Shown: piece by piece, positions 20,864-30,599 of the stretch
Numbering within the stretch: the first letter of the stretch is position 1
Layout: each line of letters starts with the position of its first letter
From: Mermis nigrescens
Lineage: Eukaryota > Nematoda > Enoplea > Mermithida > Mermithidae
Length of the DNA stretch: 64,000 nucleotides
Reading direction: 5' to 3'
NCBI GenBank assembly: GCA_036768485.1
Contig: JAVLUZ010000154.1
Span: forward strand, 6,988,512-7,052,511
The notes under the pieces: generated by a model
Told to the model about the DNA's origin: nothing
Database searches by the model: none
Seen by the model: the letters and a program-made list of their open reading frames with translations, nothing else
Translations under genes and position numbers: made by a program

Positions 20864-21189
20864 TTAGCCTAGTAGAATCCAAACTAACTTTGATTCATAG
20901 CACAAGTTTTGCCATATTTTGTAAAAAAGACTTGTTTGAAAATCATGTGCCTGACATTTTAGATTTAGTGCAAAAATCCAAGAACTGTGCATTTTGCGTT
21001 TTCCACTCAACTCATTTTCAGCATTGTGATCCGCAGCCTCTTGCTTCCAGTATTGTTTGTAATTTTCAGAGAAACGATTCCAAAATATGATGCTGCGTTG
21101 CGCCAACTCACTGTTGTCATACTGCCCGTAGCAGATTTTGCAACCAGTTGCTCGCAAAAGCCAACGAAAAGGTTTTCACCTTGAAGCAT
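20864..21189 (-). pseudogene. Unknown Polinton gene between ATPase and integrase side
   Basis: An ATG at 21189 (MLQGENLFVGFCEQ) lies 44 nt after TATATAAG. The longest frame, 21157-20864, overlaps in another phase and includes CKICYGQYDNSEL, FWNRFSENYKQYWKQEAA and LNLKCQAHDFQTS. This suggests one frameshifted gene of about 108 codons. No family recognised. Confidence 0.45.
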
Positions 21190-21232
21190 GGCTGCTCAGT
21201 AGCAGATGGCAATAATTGAGGAGAGGTAGGGT

Positions 21233-21240
21233 CTTATATA
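21233..21240 (-). promoter_or_regulatory. TATATAAG box before 20864-21189 gene
   Basis: TATATAAG on the minus strand, 43 nt before the ATG at 21189. Confidence 0.55.
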
Positions 21241-21243
21241 GAC

Positions 21244-21615
21244 TTACTGATTTAAAAACGGTGGGGCTTTTTCCGGTTCACTGCCCATTTGCTTACTTTC
21301 AGCAATTTGACAACTTAGGACTACACATCCTGCCTCCTGCGTCGCCTTGTTGTACTCTACACATTTTGGACACATTTGAAGCGAAAAGTACATTTGGCCC
21401 GAATCTGTTACAAAACAGTCTCTTTCACAGCTACTTTTTTGACAAAAATAGCAAAGTTCGATCATAAGAGGGTACATGGGGCGTGGCAGGTTGCGGTAAC
21501 ACAGTTCAATAGGAGGTCTAATACTCCTACCAAATGGGCGCCTATCTTCTACAGTAATTTTAGGCTTAACTTCAGTGGGTTTTTCCATTTTTGCTACTTC
21601 GGAAGGTATATCCAT
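21244..21615 (-). CDS. Cys-rich small Polinton protein, 123 aa
   Basis: An intact frame from ATG 21615 to its stop. The N-terminus is charged (SEVAKMEKPTEVKPKITVED). The centre and C-terminus carry CYFCQKSSCERDC and MCPKCVEYNKATQEAGC, two CxxC-type clusters that could bind zinc. TATATAAG lies 32 nt upstream. It follows the integrase gene on the same strand with a 42-nt gap. Function unknown; a zinc-binding regulatory role is only a guess. Survival as an open frame contrasts with the broken capsid genes. Confidence 0.6.
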   Translation of the reverse strand: MDIPSEVAKMEKPTEVKPKITVEDRRPFGRSIRPPIELCYRNLPRPMYPLMIELCYFCQKSSCERDCFVTDSGQMYFSLQMCPKCVEYNKATQEAGCVVLSCQIAESKQMGSEPEKAPPFLNQ

Positions 21616-21646
21616 TTTTGTTTTACAATTTTTTGATCACACACTT

Positions 21647-21654
21647 CTTATATA
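21647..21654 (-). promoter_or_regulatory. TATATAAG box before the 123-aa Cys-rich gene
   Basis: TATATAAG on the minus strand, 31 nt before the ATG at 21615, between that gene and the integrase stop. Confidence 0.6.
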
Positions 21655-21657
21655 AAC

Positions 21658-22683
21658 TTAAATTTTTATGAGATGATTCACCCAGCTATTGAATTTTTCA
21701 GGAAAACCTCTCCATTTAACAAAATAATCAGTTTTTCCAGACTTTTTACGCGTTTTTAAAACTTTCTCAATGACATAGACATTGTCAATTAATTCAACCT
21801 TTTGCAATTTGGCTTCATAAAAGACTCCCTCCAATTTTTCGCCCAACTGATCTTTAATTACATAAACTGGTGGTTTTCTTTTTAATCGGCTTTTTATTAC
21901 AAATGTTTCTTCACTCCAATTTGGTTCATAGCCCTTTTCAAAAACACCCTTCACTTTAGTTATACGTACCTTATCACCAATGTTATACCTAAAAGTGACG
22001 CCGCTTGTATTAATTTTGAAAGCTTTATTTAAAATGATTAATTCATTATCAGCATTTACATTAGCTGGCTCTATCCCTATTGTGCGATGCTTTGTATTAT
22101 TATAGCCAATTACTAAGTCTTGCAGTACATCAATGTATCTATATTTGTTGTTTTTTGTGAAATATCGCCACATGCGTTCCTTTAATGTTCGATTAAAGCA
22201 TTCAACAACGGACGCCTTTAGTTTGCTATTTATTGTAAAAAATTCTACATTATTTTCCTCGAGAAATTTCTGAAACTGTTTGTTGACAAATTCTTTACCA
22301 GCATCACTTTGTATTTTTTCCGGCTTACGTCTGCCTTCTAATATTGCTTTGAATGCATTCATTATAGCCTCGGCGGTTTTATTTTTTACAGGTATACTCC
22401 AAGCGTACTTACTAAACACATCTATGCAATTGAATAAAAATGCGTAGCCATCGTTATGTTTTTTTATTGACTGTAAGTCGGCCAAGTCTATGGCCCATTG
22501 TTCATCAATCCTAGAGACTATTACTTTATTACATGCGTATTTTTTGCAAGCTGGCTTATGCAGTGTGTAAATTGGCTGAGTCTCTAGCCATTTTATTACC
22601 GCTTTCTTGTTTAGCTTAGCTTTTTCAACTAGTAAACCTGCGCCTGTATACCCCGTTTTTGGTTCATAATAAATATTTTCCAT
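21658..22683 (-). CDS. INT: Polinton retroviral-type integrase with C-terminal chromodomain
   Basis: An intact 341-aa frame. The N-terminus YEPKTGYTGAGLLVEKA is the standard Polinton integrase opening. The catalytic core has the DDE residues in WAIDLADLQ (about residue 65), QSDAGKEFV (about 125) and VVECFNRTLKE (about 160). A C-terminal SH3-like segment with YNIGDKVRI follows. Residues about 300-341 form a chromodomain (VIEKVLKTRKK..YFVKWRGFPEKFNSWV). The product inserts the element into host chromatin, and the chromodomain may guide target choice. It is the least damaged large gene of the element. It starts 3 nt after the stop of the upstream 145-aa gene, with no TATA box of its own seen. 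Confidence 0.96.
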   Translation of the reverse strand: MENIYYEPKTGYTGAGLLVEKAKLNKKAVIKWLETQPIYTLHKPACKKYACNKVIVSRIDEQWAIDLADLQSIKKHNDGYAFLFNCIDVFSKYAWSIPVKNKTAEAIMNAFKAILEGRRKPEKIQSDAGKEFVNKQFQKFLEENNVEFFTINSKLKASVVECFNRTLKERMWRYFTKNNKYRYIDVLQDLVIGYNNTKHRTIGIEPANVNADNELIILNKAFKINTSGVTFRYNIGDKVRITKVKGVFEKGYEPNWSEETFVIKSRLKRKPPVYVIKDQLGEKLEGVFYEAKLQKVELIDNVYVIEKVLKTRKKSGKTDYFVKWRGFPEKFNSWVNHLIKI

Positions 22684-22686
22684 TGC

Positions 22687-23124
22687 TTAATAGAAATATA
22701 GCGCGTGCTTACCTTTTGCGACTGCACAATATCTAGAAGAGCACTTTTTGCAAAACTTTACGTCAATTTTCAAGTTTATATGATCTTGAACGACTCTTAA
22801 TTTACAATCGTTGCATTCCACTGCAAAGCTTATATCTTTTGGAGTAGGTTGAGGTCCATCTACATCTTCTAAATAAAAGAACAGCATGTATTTATTCTTT
22901 TTAATTACATTGACTTCGCCAGAGCATTGCATGCATAGTGAAAATGTGAAACCTAGGAAATTTTCATCATTTTTGATTTTGAGGATGCAATCGTTGCATC
23001 CTGGCTCAAAGAACCTACACCATCTGCGCAGAAAATGCGGCTCCTTATGCAGGTAGGCGCATATTTTGTAATGGTATGTTGACTTTGGCACCAGAGAACA
23101 CATCGGACACTTTGGGAGACTCAT
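22687..23124 (-). CDS. Cys-rich Polinton protein, 145 aa
   Basis: An intact frame from ATG 23124. It holds repeated Cys pairs: CPMCSLVP near the start, CNDCIL and CMQCSG in the middle, CNDCKL and CKKCSSRYC near the end. The spacing suggests three related zinc-ribbon-like modules of about 45 residues, each ending in a KYMLFFY- or KHALYFY-like strand. It lies directly upstream of integrase (3-nt gap), and TATATAAG is 29 nt upstream. Function not known. It overlaps the reading frame of the membrane-protein gene (23045-23293) by about 80 nt. Confidence 0.65.
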   Translation of the reverse strand: MSLPKCPMCSLVPKSTYHYKICAYLHKEPHFLRRWCRFFEPGCNDCILKIKNDENFLGFTFSLCMQCSGEVNVIKKNKYMLFFYLEDVDGPQPTPKDISFAVECNDCKLRVVQDHINLKIDVKFCKKCSSRYCAVAKGKHALYFY

Positions 23125-23293
23125 TTCTGCTAGATCTTAAGCTACGTAATCCCTTATATAGCTTTTTGAGATGCTTTTTTAAAAGCTTACACAAAATTAG
23201 AATTGATAAAACTATTACGAGTACTACACAGCCCAAAACTTTGTGTTAAATGGGTTGCAAATAATTTTTCTCTATAGAAGTATCGTTAATCAT
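23045..23293 (-). pseudogene. Single-pass membrane protein of the Polinton
   Basis: From ATG 23293 the frame reads MINDTSIEKNYLQPI, meets a TAA, then continues in the same frame with CVVLVIVLSILILCKLL, a clear transmembrane helix, followed by a basic segment KKHLKKLYKGLRSLRSS. TATATAAG lies 31 nt before the ATG. Short membrane proteins occur in several Polintons and adintoviruses, but homology cannot be judged by eye. The in-frame stop near 23247 would disable it unless a downstream start is used. Confidence 0.5.
23153..23160 (-). promoter_or_regulatory. TATATAAG box before the 145-aa Cys-rich gene
   Basis: TATATAAG on the minus strand, 28 nt before the ATG at 23124, inside the membrane-protein gene. 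Confidence 0.6.
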
Positions 23294-23323
23294 TTTTTTC
23301 GTTTAAATTGAAAATGAAGAAAC

Positions 23324-23331
23324 CTTATATA
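23324..23331 (-). promoter_or_regulatory. TATATAAG box before the membrane-protein gene
   Basis: TATATAAG on the minus strand, 30 nt before the ATG at 23293. Confidence 0.6.
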
Positions 23332-23483
23332 ATTTACCTTGTATGCTTCTCAGCCACTGCAAAAGCAGTGCCCAGTGGCAGCACGTGGAGCTGAGCATGC
23401 GGCGGCACCATTTTTTTGGTTTTTTTGGCATGCATTTTATTAATTTTTTTTGGCTTTAGATAAAATCGCGCTGTACAACAAGT
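23332..23483. other. Spacer between polymerase and membrane-protein genes
   Basis: No coding signal. Contains GCATGCGGCGGCACC and a T-rich run just after the polymerase stop. Confidence 0.3.
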
Positions 23484-26400
23484 TTAATATCCATAAGGTA
23501 AAGTAAAATAATCAAGCTGTACAACACGCTTATTATATACAACTTTGTACAATTTTTTTGCATCTTCTGTCACTATCGTATGATCAGGTAGTTGCTTAAT
23601 CTGTGGGAAATAGACAGTCTTTTCAAGAACGTTTTGTTTTTGCACAAAAGCGTTCACCATTTTCACTAATGAGTGAAAATTGATCTGTGATGCTACAGCC
23701 GAGTTTAGGGTGAAGCCTCTGACTTTTATGTGATAGTAAAATTTGTTTTCCTGAGCCGAGTATACCTTGTAAGCATAATTTTTAGGCCCTCCGCTCACGA
23801 ATGTTTCTATGTAAGCGCCAGGGCCATAGTCCTTCAATTCGTTAGTCATATTGCCCAAGTATGAGCCAATGGGCACTTTGTATTCCTCTTTATTCAGCGA
23901 TGATTTAAAAATCATGCTGTCTGTGTCAAGGTAGAGTACTCTATTGCCCATTTTTTTGAGATGTTCGTAAAGCCTTATGCGCGCCTGAGCTGTTGTGTAG
24001 GCGGCTATGACTGGGTTTGTGTTCCCCATAACTTCTGTGAAATCATCATCTTTTGTGTGTGTCACTGCCATCATCTTCTCATTGATGACATTTATTGAGT
24101 AAATGACATTTGTTGGGTCAAAAACCAAGTCAAAATATGGTTCAGGCTCTGTGAAAAAGGAAACTTTGGTCATGTTGTTCCTTTGACCAAATTTCCCCCA
24201 AAAAGAATTGAGCATTAGCTCTGCTAATGATCTTAAGCCTGAATTTTTTGCTATTTTAGTATCATCCAAGTTCTATTCCTTCATGTTGTTTGTATTCCTC
24301 TATATATATTTAGTTTTGTCATCAGCCGTTTTCACCCAAGCAGGCCATCCGTCCGATACCTGCTTGAATTTCATGAATTTGTCAATGTATTCTGTAAACA
24401 GACCGCCATCAGGGTTGGTAATGGGATCGTATTTTTCCGATTCTTCGTAATGCCATACTTCGAAAATTTCTAAAATTTTGTAGCCGAGATTCAAGGGCTT
24501 TGTAGATCTTGATACTTACCCAAGCACCTACTAGAGCACGATCTTCATCATTGTGCTCACATCGATCTTGTTGATGCGTTCCAGTGCATGTTCGGCATAA
24601 GGGAAAATATAACTTTTCCCCAAATCTGTATGGCAATACTGGATGGTATAGGCCTTTAGGTGGTAAAATTCTGGCCTTGATCAGTCCCTCATAGGGCCGT
24701 TTTTCAGCCATGATTTCTGAAAAGTTTTCCGTCAAAATCTGAGGATGTCCAATCGGGTAAATGCCATATTTATTAATGGTTGGGTACAAGCTGCATATGT
24801 CTGTGTAATTGATTTTTTCCATGGGAGCGCCGTTTTGATCCCTTTTGATCTTTTCGAGCAATTTTATGGCATTTGTTCTTCCACCATAAAATGCTTCCCT
24901 GGGATCCAACGGATCTACGATCTTGATTGAGCTGAAAAATCTATTCATTTCAACGTTTGATCTTAGTTCTCTGTTCAGCTCGCATTCCCACATTTCAGTT
25001 ACCGTATATCCTTGAGCCTCTATTGCTTTGCGTCGTTTAACTGTGTTTTGGTATGCCTCTTCCGCCGTTGTGATTTGGTCGGCTGTAAGTTTAGTCCGCT
25101 TTTTCATGCACTTCGGACAGCCATGCCAGTAACAGCCATTATATTCGTACATGTTCTTGTCATGTACGCCATCAACTCGGTAGTTGCCAATTTTTTGTTC
25201 GCCCATGTTTCGCGCATGCCTGATATTAATTTTTGCGCTTCGCTCAGCCACTTTAGCCATTTGATCGCCGTAATCGATTGTTTTTCGGCTCTCCTGTAGC
25301 CACCATGCGGCACTATGCCGATTGTATTTGCTTGCAAATAAGTTGATCTAAAAACCTTATTGCAAGCACTGGCGATTGTTAAAGATGTTTCAAAAGGGTC
25401 AATGCCCGTTTCCGCCATGAATAATTTCTGAAATTTTAGGCAGCACCGCCTCAAAATGTCGACATCCGACTCGCAGTAGGCCAAAAGTTCAGATCTAAAA
25501 TTGAACATTTTGCCTTTTTGTTCTTTGTGCCAATTGTAAAAGTTTTCTCGGTTCTTAGGGTTCATTGTAGCCGGAGAGTAGTACCATGCATCCGGCCACT
25601 CACCCTCATAATTTTCATTTTCAACCGTGTTGAAAAGATGTGGAAAATAGCCTTTCTTTAATTCAGGCTCGTCAAAAGTTTTTGGCAAAGCTGACAATGC
25701 CATTGGTAGGAAATTGTATGAGTCAATTAATTTTACTGAGCCTGCTGATAAGCTCATGATTTCTAGCCCACGGATGACTATTGTGGGAACTATGGCCTGT
25801 TTGAATAGATATTTCAAGATGAAATGACCATCAAAGCCTTTTGCATTATGTGCAATGGCTATTGCGTTTTTTAGGTCAAACAAAAAATCACAAAATTTGC
25901 TTTCGCAATTTTTTCCAGAAAATATTCGGCGATTCTCGCCGCAATTTTCACAATGTCCGAGTGCTTTATCCTTGCATATCATGCACACTATGTGTGCAAT
26001 GCATAAATTTGGCTCATGCTCTAATCTAAGTCCAGCTTTGCTATTGCCACAGATCTTCTCTTGGCGCGTTTCAAAATCGAAAAACACGTACTTTGTGTTT
26101 TTCTTTTCATCCTTTTTGATTTCTAGCGGCTTCATGTAACATTTATGATCATTCTTTGGCACATCTATTTTGCAGATCTTGCAGTAATAATGGTCGCATT
26201 TGTGCCGCTTTACTTTATCTCGCCTGTTTATGTGTCGCCCACATCTTTCACATCGTTTCATTTGTTGGCAAGTTGATGTTCCATTTTTGCCAACCTTTTT
26301 GTGATTTTCATAACACTGTTGGCCTCTGAAGAGTCGGCCACAGTCTTTGCATTCTATCAGAGCCACATTTGGGCATGTAGGCCCATGACAACAGGGGCAG

Positions 26401-27299
26401 ACTTTGGAGCATCTGTGCTCACTTTTGTGATCATATCCCTTATTGCAAGCTTCACAAAAGTAGCTCCGGTTCATAAAACCTGCCATTGTTCCAATGACAT
26501 CAAAATGATTGTCATGATGGTAAAGATGAAGGACCTTTTCAGCTGAAGGTCCTTCAAAAACTATGGCGTTGCAAAAGTCTGCACTGAACACCTTGATCTG
26601 GTGTTCAGGCAAGGTCTGCTGGAAAGCCTGTAATTCTGGTATGCCACAGGGGCCTGTGTGATCTTGAAGACCCGCTTTGATCATTAATTCGGTTGCAGCT
26701 TTTTGCTGCATTGCCATCTGCTTGTCAGTATCCTTCCTGCACATATTTTTGTACCATGATTTCATAGTTATATCATCAGGATTTATAACATGTTCTAGTC
26801 GAGCTATTGATACAACAAGTGCACGTGATAAGCATAAATCATCATTGTTTTTAATTTGCACGAAACATTTTTTAGCTTTCATTTCTTTTTCTAAATTTAC
26901 AAATCTTTGTTTATGTTGACCAGAACCAGTAGGAGGACTAACCTGAACTATCCGAATTCGTGTCTCTGGCTGTTCAAGTTGAATTGCTTCATTTGACTGC
27001 AAAATCCTTTCAATTGTGTGCATGATCTGTTCACCTTTGATCTCTGTTCCTCTTTGGAATGGTATGATGGCGTGCTTCTTGAGGGTCGGGTGGGTTACTT
27101 GAACACCCACCATGTCATTTGAGTCTCCAATAATCTTTGAGATTGCATCATCAAAGATTTCTGGCAAATTGTGCTCCAAATTCATGCTGTCCACATTTTG
27201 GAAAGTCAATAGATAAGAGCGACCTTCAGTATTGAATCGCTTTATCTTCAGAGCCTCTGGCTCCCCCAGTTTGTAGAAGTGGTCCAGGGGATATGCCAC
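23484..27299 (-). pseudogene. POLB: Polinton protein-primed DNA polymerase B, frameshifted
   Basis: Read from high to low coordinates. 27299-25262 is open, with an N-terminal region, a long Cys/His-rich zinc-binding stretch (CEACNKGY..CCHGPTCP..CERCGRH) and the 3'-5' exonuclease motifs VFFDFETRQE, AHNAKGFDGHF and YCESDVDIL. A frameshift near 25262 leads to 25260-24409, with motif A DICSLYPTINKYGIYP. Further shifts near 24500, 24295 and 24270 lead to 24269-23484, with motif B LNSFWGKFGQR and motif C YLDTDSM. All polymerase and exonuclease acids are visible. The product would replicate the element by terminal-protein priming. The apparent ATG at 27302 is made by the end of a MITE inserted at 27300, so the true start lies upstream. 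Confidence 0.93.
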
Positions 27300-27559
27300 C
27301 ATGAGTTGGGCAGCACCAAAATTCTAGGGGGAGAGTGAAAAAATTTTCAAAGGTCAAAAATGGTTTTTAAAAGTGGTTGTATGGCAAAAAGCACCATTTT
27401 TTGACGTTCATCATTGAGCACTATCCAATGGCATCAAAAAATCAGCTAAAAAAGCAAAAAATTCAAAATTTGAATTCTGGGGGATGGTATTTTGATTTCT
27501 GGGGGGTATTTCAACTTCTGGGGGTGCATACCCCCAAACCACCCCCACGCCCATGTGTG
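27300..27559. mobile_element. MITE family A in the 5' part of the polymerase gene
   Basis: Ends are CATGAGTTGGGCAGC and CGCCCATGTGTG. Flanks TATGCCAC and GATGCCAC match at 7 of 8 positions. It separates the long polymerase frame from a protein-like upstream frame (27757-27560). Confidence 0.9.
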
Positions 27560-27757
27560 GATGCCACTCATCAACCACTTTGAGTTCCTCAGAATGCTAG
27601 GAAGTTCATTATCCTCATTTCGTTCATCAACAATTTTGAGATTATCAAATTGTGACATTTCCACAATTTTAAGACTAAAATGAAACAACCAATTGCTCAA
27701 TGCAATTCTCAGTAAGACTGAAAAATTTTTATTCCAAAAAATCAGAGAGAAAATCAT
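27560..27757 (-). pseudogene. Probable 5' part of the polymerase gene
   Basis: The minus-strand frame from ATG 27757 includes QFDNLKIVDERNEDNELPS and RNSKWLMSG up to the MITE boundary. The gene order, strand and TATA-like box upstream make it the likely start of the polymerase gene. The frame is not continuous with the downstream segment across the insertion, so a shift or an intron must also be present. It contains a duplicated block: CTCAATGCAATTCTCAGTAAG here resembles CTCAAAGCAATTCCCTCACT just upstream. Confidence 0.4.
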
Positions 27758-27815
27758 ACAACCAACCTCTCAAAGCAATTCCCTCACTAAGACTAACTTA
27801 TTTTTCAAAGCCCTC

Positions 27816-27823
27816 CCTATATA
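27816..27823 (-). promoter_or_regulatory. TATATAGG box before the polymerase region
   Basis: TATATAGG on the minus strand, 58 nt before the ATG at 27757; two mismatches from TATATAAG. Confidence 0.35.
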
Positions 27824-27830
27824 GGTTTTG

Positions 27831-27975
27831 GGACTTGGCACTCTGCCAATGTGTCTGAACACGCCTAGACATGTTTGAACTTGCCTTTTGGAATGTTGCA
27901 TAAAAAACTTGGCACTTTGCCAAGTCATTTGATGTGTATGAGTCATGCCTTTGGAATGTTACATAAAAACTACAC
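27831..27975. promoter_or_regulatory. Duplicated ~74-bp block with two NFI-type palindromes
   Basis: TTGGCACTCTGCCAA (27835-27849) and TTGGCACTTTGCCAA (27909-27923) both fit the nuclear factor I consensus TTGGCN5GCCAA. They are 74 bp apart in an imperfect tandem duplication that also repeats TTTGGAATGTTRCATAAAAA. The block lies directly upstream of the polymerase region. In adenoviruses NFI sites are origin elements; the same role here is speculation. Confidence 0.55.
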
Positions 27976-28280
27976 TTTGTTAACTTGCTAATATCATATT
28001 ATGCAGATGCGGTGCATGATAATACAACGTGAGTCATGTGACATCATAATATGCAGCAGAGGCGCGACAATAAGTGGAAGTAGTGCACTTAGAGATAATA
28101 AGCGGAATGAGATTGTGCATAGTAGCAGAGCCTAGCCCAACTGGAATAAGTATGCTTTAGCACTGTATATGCTTCAGCACACCTATGCCAAAAGGCCATG
28201 CTTTACTACTTAGGTGAATCTATGAAAACGATACACATGTGTCAGGATATGGGACATATGGAGCGGTCAGGGGCACTCTG
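27976..28280. other. Junction between Polinton and gypsy element
   Basis: No gene. Contains two related ATATCATATTATGCAG / ACATCATAATATGCAG segments near 27992 and 28041. If the gypsy element had a 3' LTR it should lie here, but no matching copy is found near 39-40 kb. Confidence 0.35.
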
Positions 28281-30480
28281 TTAAAATGTTGGAAGAACCA
28301 ATGACGTTGAGCCATGATGCGACAAAAACAATTCGGATGAGCATGCAAATGTACTGGTTCTATGTTGGCTATAAAAACCAGCGTGATCACTCAATGAGGT
28401 CTCTTGGCCTGTAGGCTCTAAACGTAACTGCAAGCATGCAGCTGCCACATGCAGGGCTATGAGGAATTCTGTGATGTTTGAGGGGATGGCCATTGCAGTT
28501 GAATTCTGGATGGTTCTTATCCAAGTTTCCTGGCAGTTGGTCAGACATAGTTGAGTAAAATAGGGTTCTGAAAAGGGGTAAATGTTATTTAAAGGTACAG
28601 CATGATTAGTTTTAGACATAACGAGAAGATGGATGGGAATGCACTCTTTCTTATGGCGTTTGCTAGCTGGTAACCATACATGGGCATGAGGGTTTGGGGG
28701 ATATGCATCCCCTAGAAGTTGAAATACCCCTCCCCCATGAATCAAAATACCACCCCCACTTCCAATTCAAATTTTGAAAATTTGTTTTGCATTTTGGCGA
28801 TTTTTTGATCCCATTGGATAGTGCTTGATGAGAAACATCAAAAAATGGTGTTTTTTGCCTTACAACCACTTTTGAGACCATTTTTTTACCTTTGAAAATT
28901 TTTTTCACACCCTGCCCCCCCCCCAGAATTTCAGTGCTGCCCACCTATGCTGGTAACTGAGAAAAATCAATCACTACCCCAGGGCAAATGGGGCGTTGTG
29001 GGACTTGAACTAACATAATATCGCCTGGAATGTATTCATGCTTTTCCAAAATTGAATCAGAAAATGGCAATTTAGGCAATTGCAACAACCTATTTTGATG
29101 AACTAAATGAGTGACAAGCGGATTGCATATGTAGACAATCCATGCTGTTTCTGAAGTTGGTAATTTGGTGATACAGTATGGGCCCACTTGTTTAGGAGCA
29201 AGTGTGCCTTGATTTGATGGAATAACTGCTTTGTTTATTCAGATAAACTACATTTTTAACCAAAAAGATGATTTCAGAAACATTTTTGTCATATTGTCAC
29301 TTTTGATGCATACTCACTTTTGCTGAATTTGTGGCTGCAGCCTCATGTAAGTCATGTAGAGAGTGAATCACGCTGGCTAAGTACGCTTCAACTTGGTTAG
29401 ACAATTCAGGGTTGAGGGTTAAATCATTCAAGATTTGAATGTCTAGCAGAAAAGATGGCTGTCAACCATAAAGTGGAACAAAAGGCAATATATTTGTAGA
29501 GGCTTGAGGCGTTGCTCAATAGGCGAACAACGTAAATGGGAGATATTGTCCCAATCATACTGGTCACCAGCACTTAGCTTTGACAGACAGTCAATCAACG
29601 TTCAATTATAATGCTCAACCAGACCATCACATTGTGGATGATACGGTGTTGTAAAAAATTTCTTGAATATGCAAGATTTTGCATATTTCAGTGACTAAAA
29701 TTGATGTAAAATTGTATCCTTGATCTGTCAGAAAACGTCTAGGCACTCCGTGTCTTGGTATAATTTCATGTAGCAAAATATTTGTGATTGCACTTGCTTT
29801 TATGTCCAGAATAGGAAATACTTCTACATATTTTGTGTAATAAATAATCCATGAAAACGACTGCTTGATCATTTCCTGAGATAGATCCTGGCAAGAGAAG
29901 ACAATTGCATGCAATAAAATCAAAAGGTGCATTGACTTCAATTGGCTTTAGGGTACCGATGCTGGGATTGACAAAATCTTACATTGAAGACATGTATGGC
30001 AATTTTTACACCATGCAATAACATCACTTTCTATTTGTGACCACCAATATCTTATCTGGATATTGGGCGAAATTTTTGTCCTGGAGCACCTAAAATTGAG
30101 TCATGAAACTCGGATAGGATAAAACAACAAAAGGATTCAGGTATGATGAGCTGATAGACAACTTGGGGGTTACATTTAGGTTGGAAACATCAAAAAGTAG
30201 ATCTTAGCTGATGAAAAATTCATTGTGATACTTTTTCTCGGAAAGATCATCGTGTGAGTTGTGGATTTTGACAATTTTGGGGTCAAGTCATTGCTCTGCT
30301 AGCAGTTTAGCTGGCGTAAGCATCTGTGCTTTTTCTGCTTCTGTTAGCGTATTTCTCTCACAGTAGATAGGTGGTATATTTCTATTCATGTCTGACGTAG
30401 TGAGTATGTTGAGCGGAGTATCATCCTCTTCCAACTCATATTTCTCGGATTCTAGATTAGTCATGTTCACAATCGCTTTA
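28281..30480 (-). pseudogene. pol: Ty3/gypsy integrase region of pol
   Basis: From high to low coordinates: an HHCC zinc-binding remnant with WCKNCHTC near 29995-30035; core segments YYTKYVEVFPI, PRHGVPRRFLTDQGYNF (second catalytic Asp) and TEICKILHIQ in 29941-29627; then a C-terminal segment GPYCITKLPTSETAW and LVHQNRLLQLPKL in 29187-28945. A tail continues after a MITE (28675-28949) as ASKRHKKECIPIHLL down to 28281. The function is integration of the cDNA. Multiple frameshifts. Confidence 0.82.
28675..28949. mobile_element. MITE family A, reverse orientation, TSD CTGGTAAC
   Basis: A perfect 8-bp TSD lies at 28667-28674 and 28950-28957. It interrupts the integrase C-terminal coding. Confidence 0.94.
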
Positions 30481-30599
30481 CCTCCAGTTCTATGCTCTTG
30501 CTCATTTTAATCATATTTGGGATGACCCAAAAGTAAATGGCGGCACAATTATAAGTGTCGGGGACATACACAACTCAATACGTGTATTCTTGAAGCTTG

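Larger units (their letters stand above)
14980..27823 (-). mobile_element. Degenerate Polinton/Maverick (adintovirus-like) element
   Basis: About 12.8 kb with every recognisable gene on the minus strand, in the order polymerase B, membrane protein, Cys-rich protein, integrase, Cys-rich protein, unknown, ATPase, three small virion-type proteins, major capsid, protease, penton-like protein, TBP-like protein, unknown. This is the core gene set of a self-synthesising DNA transposon with virus-type morphogenesis genes. Most genes carry frameshifts and stops; integrase and the small Cys-rich genes remain open. No terminal inverted repeats or 6-bp TSDs were found, so the true ends are unknown. One MITE interrupts the 5' end of the polymerase gene. 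Confidence 0.92.

Noticed and set aside
24208..26919. Plus-strand ORFs at 24208-24450, 25012-25299, 25841-26546, 26677-26919
   Set aside because: Antisense shadows of the polymerase gene.
27976..28280. Possible 3' LTR of the gypsy element
   Set aside because: No matching copy upstream of gag at 39.2-40.2 kb, and no TG..CA pair with a polypurine tract could be fixed.
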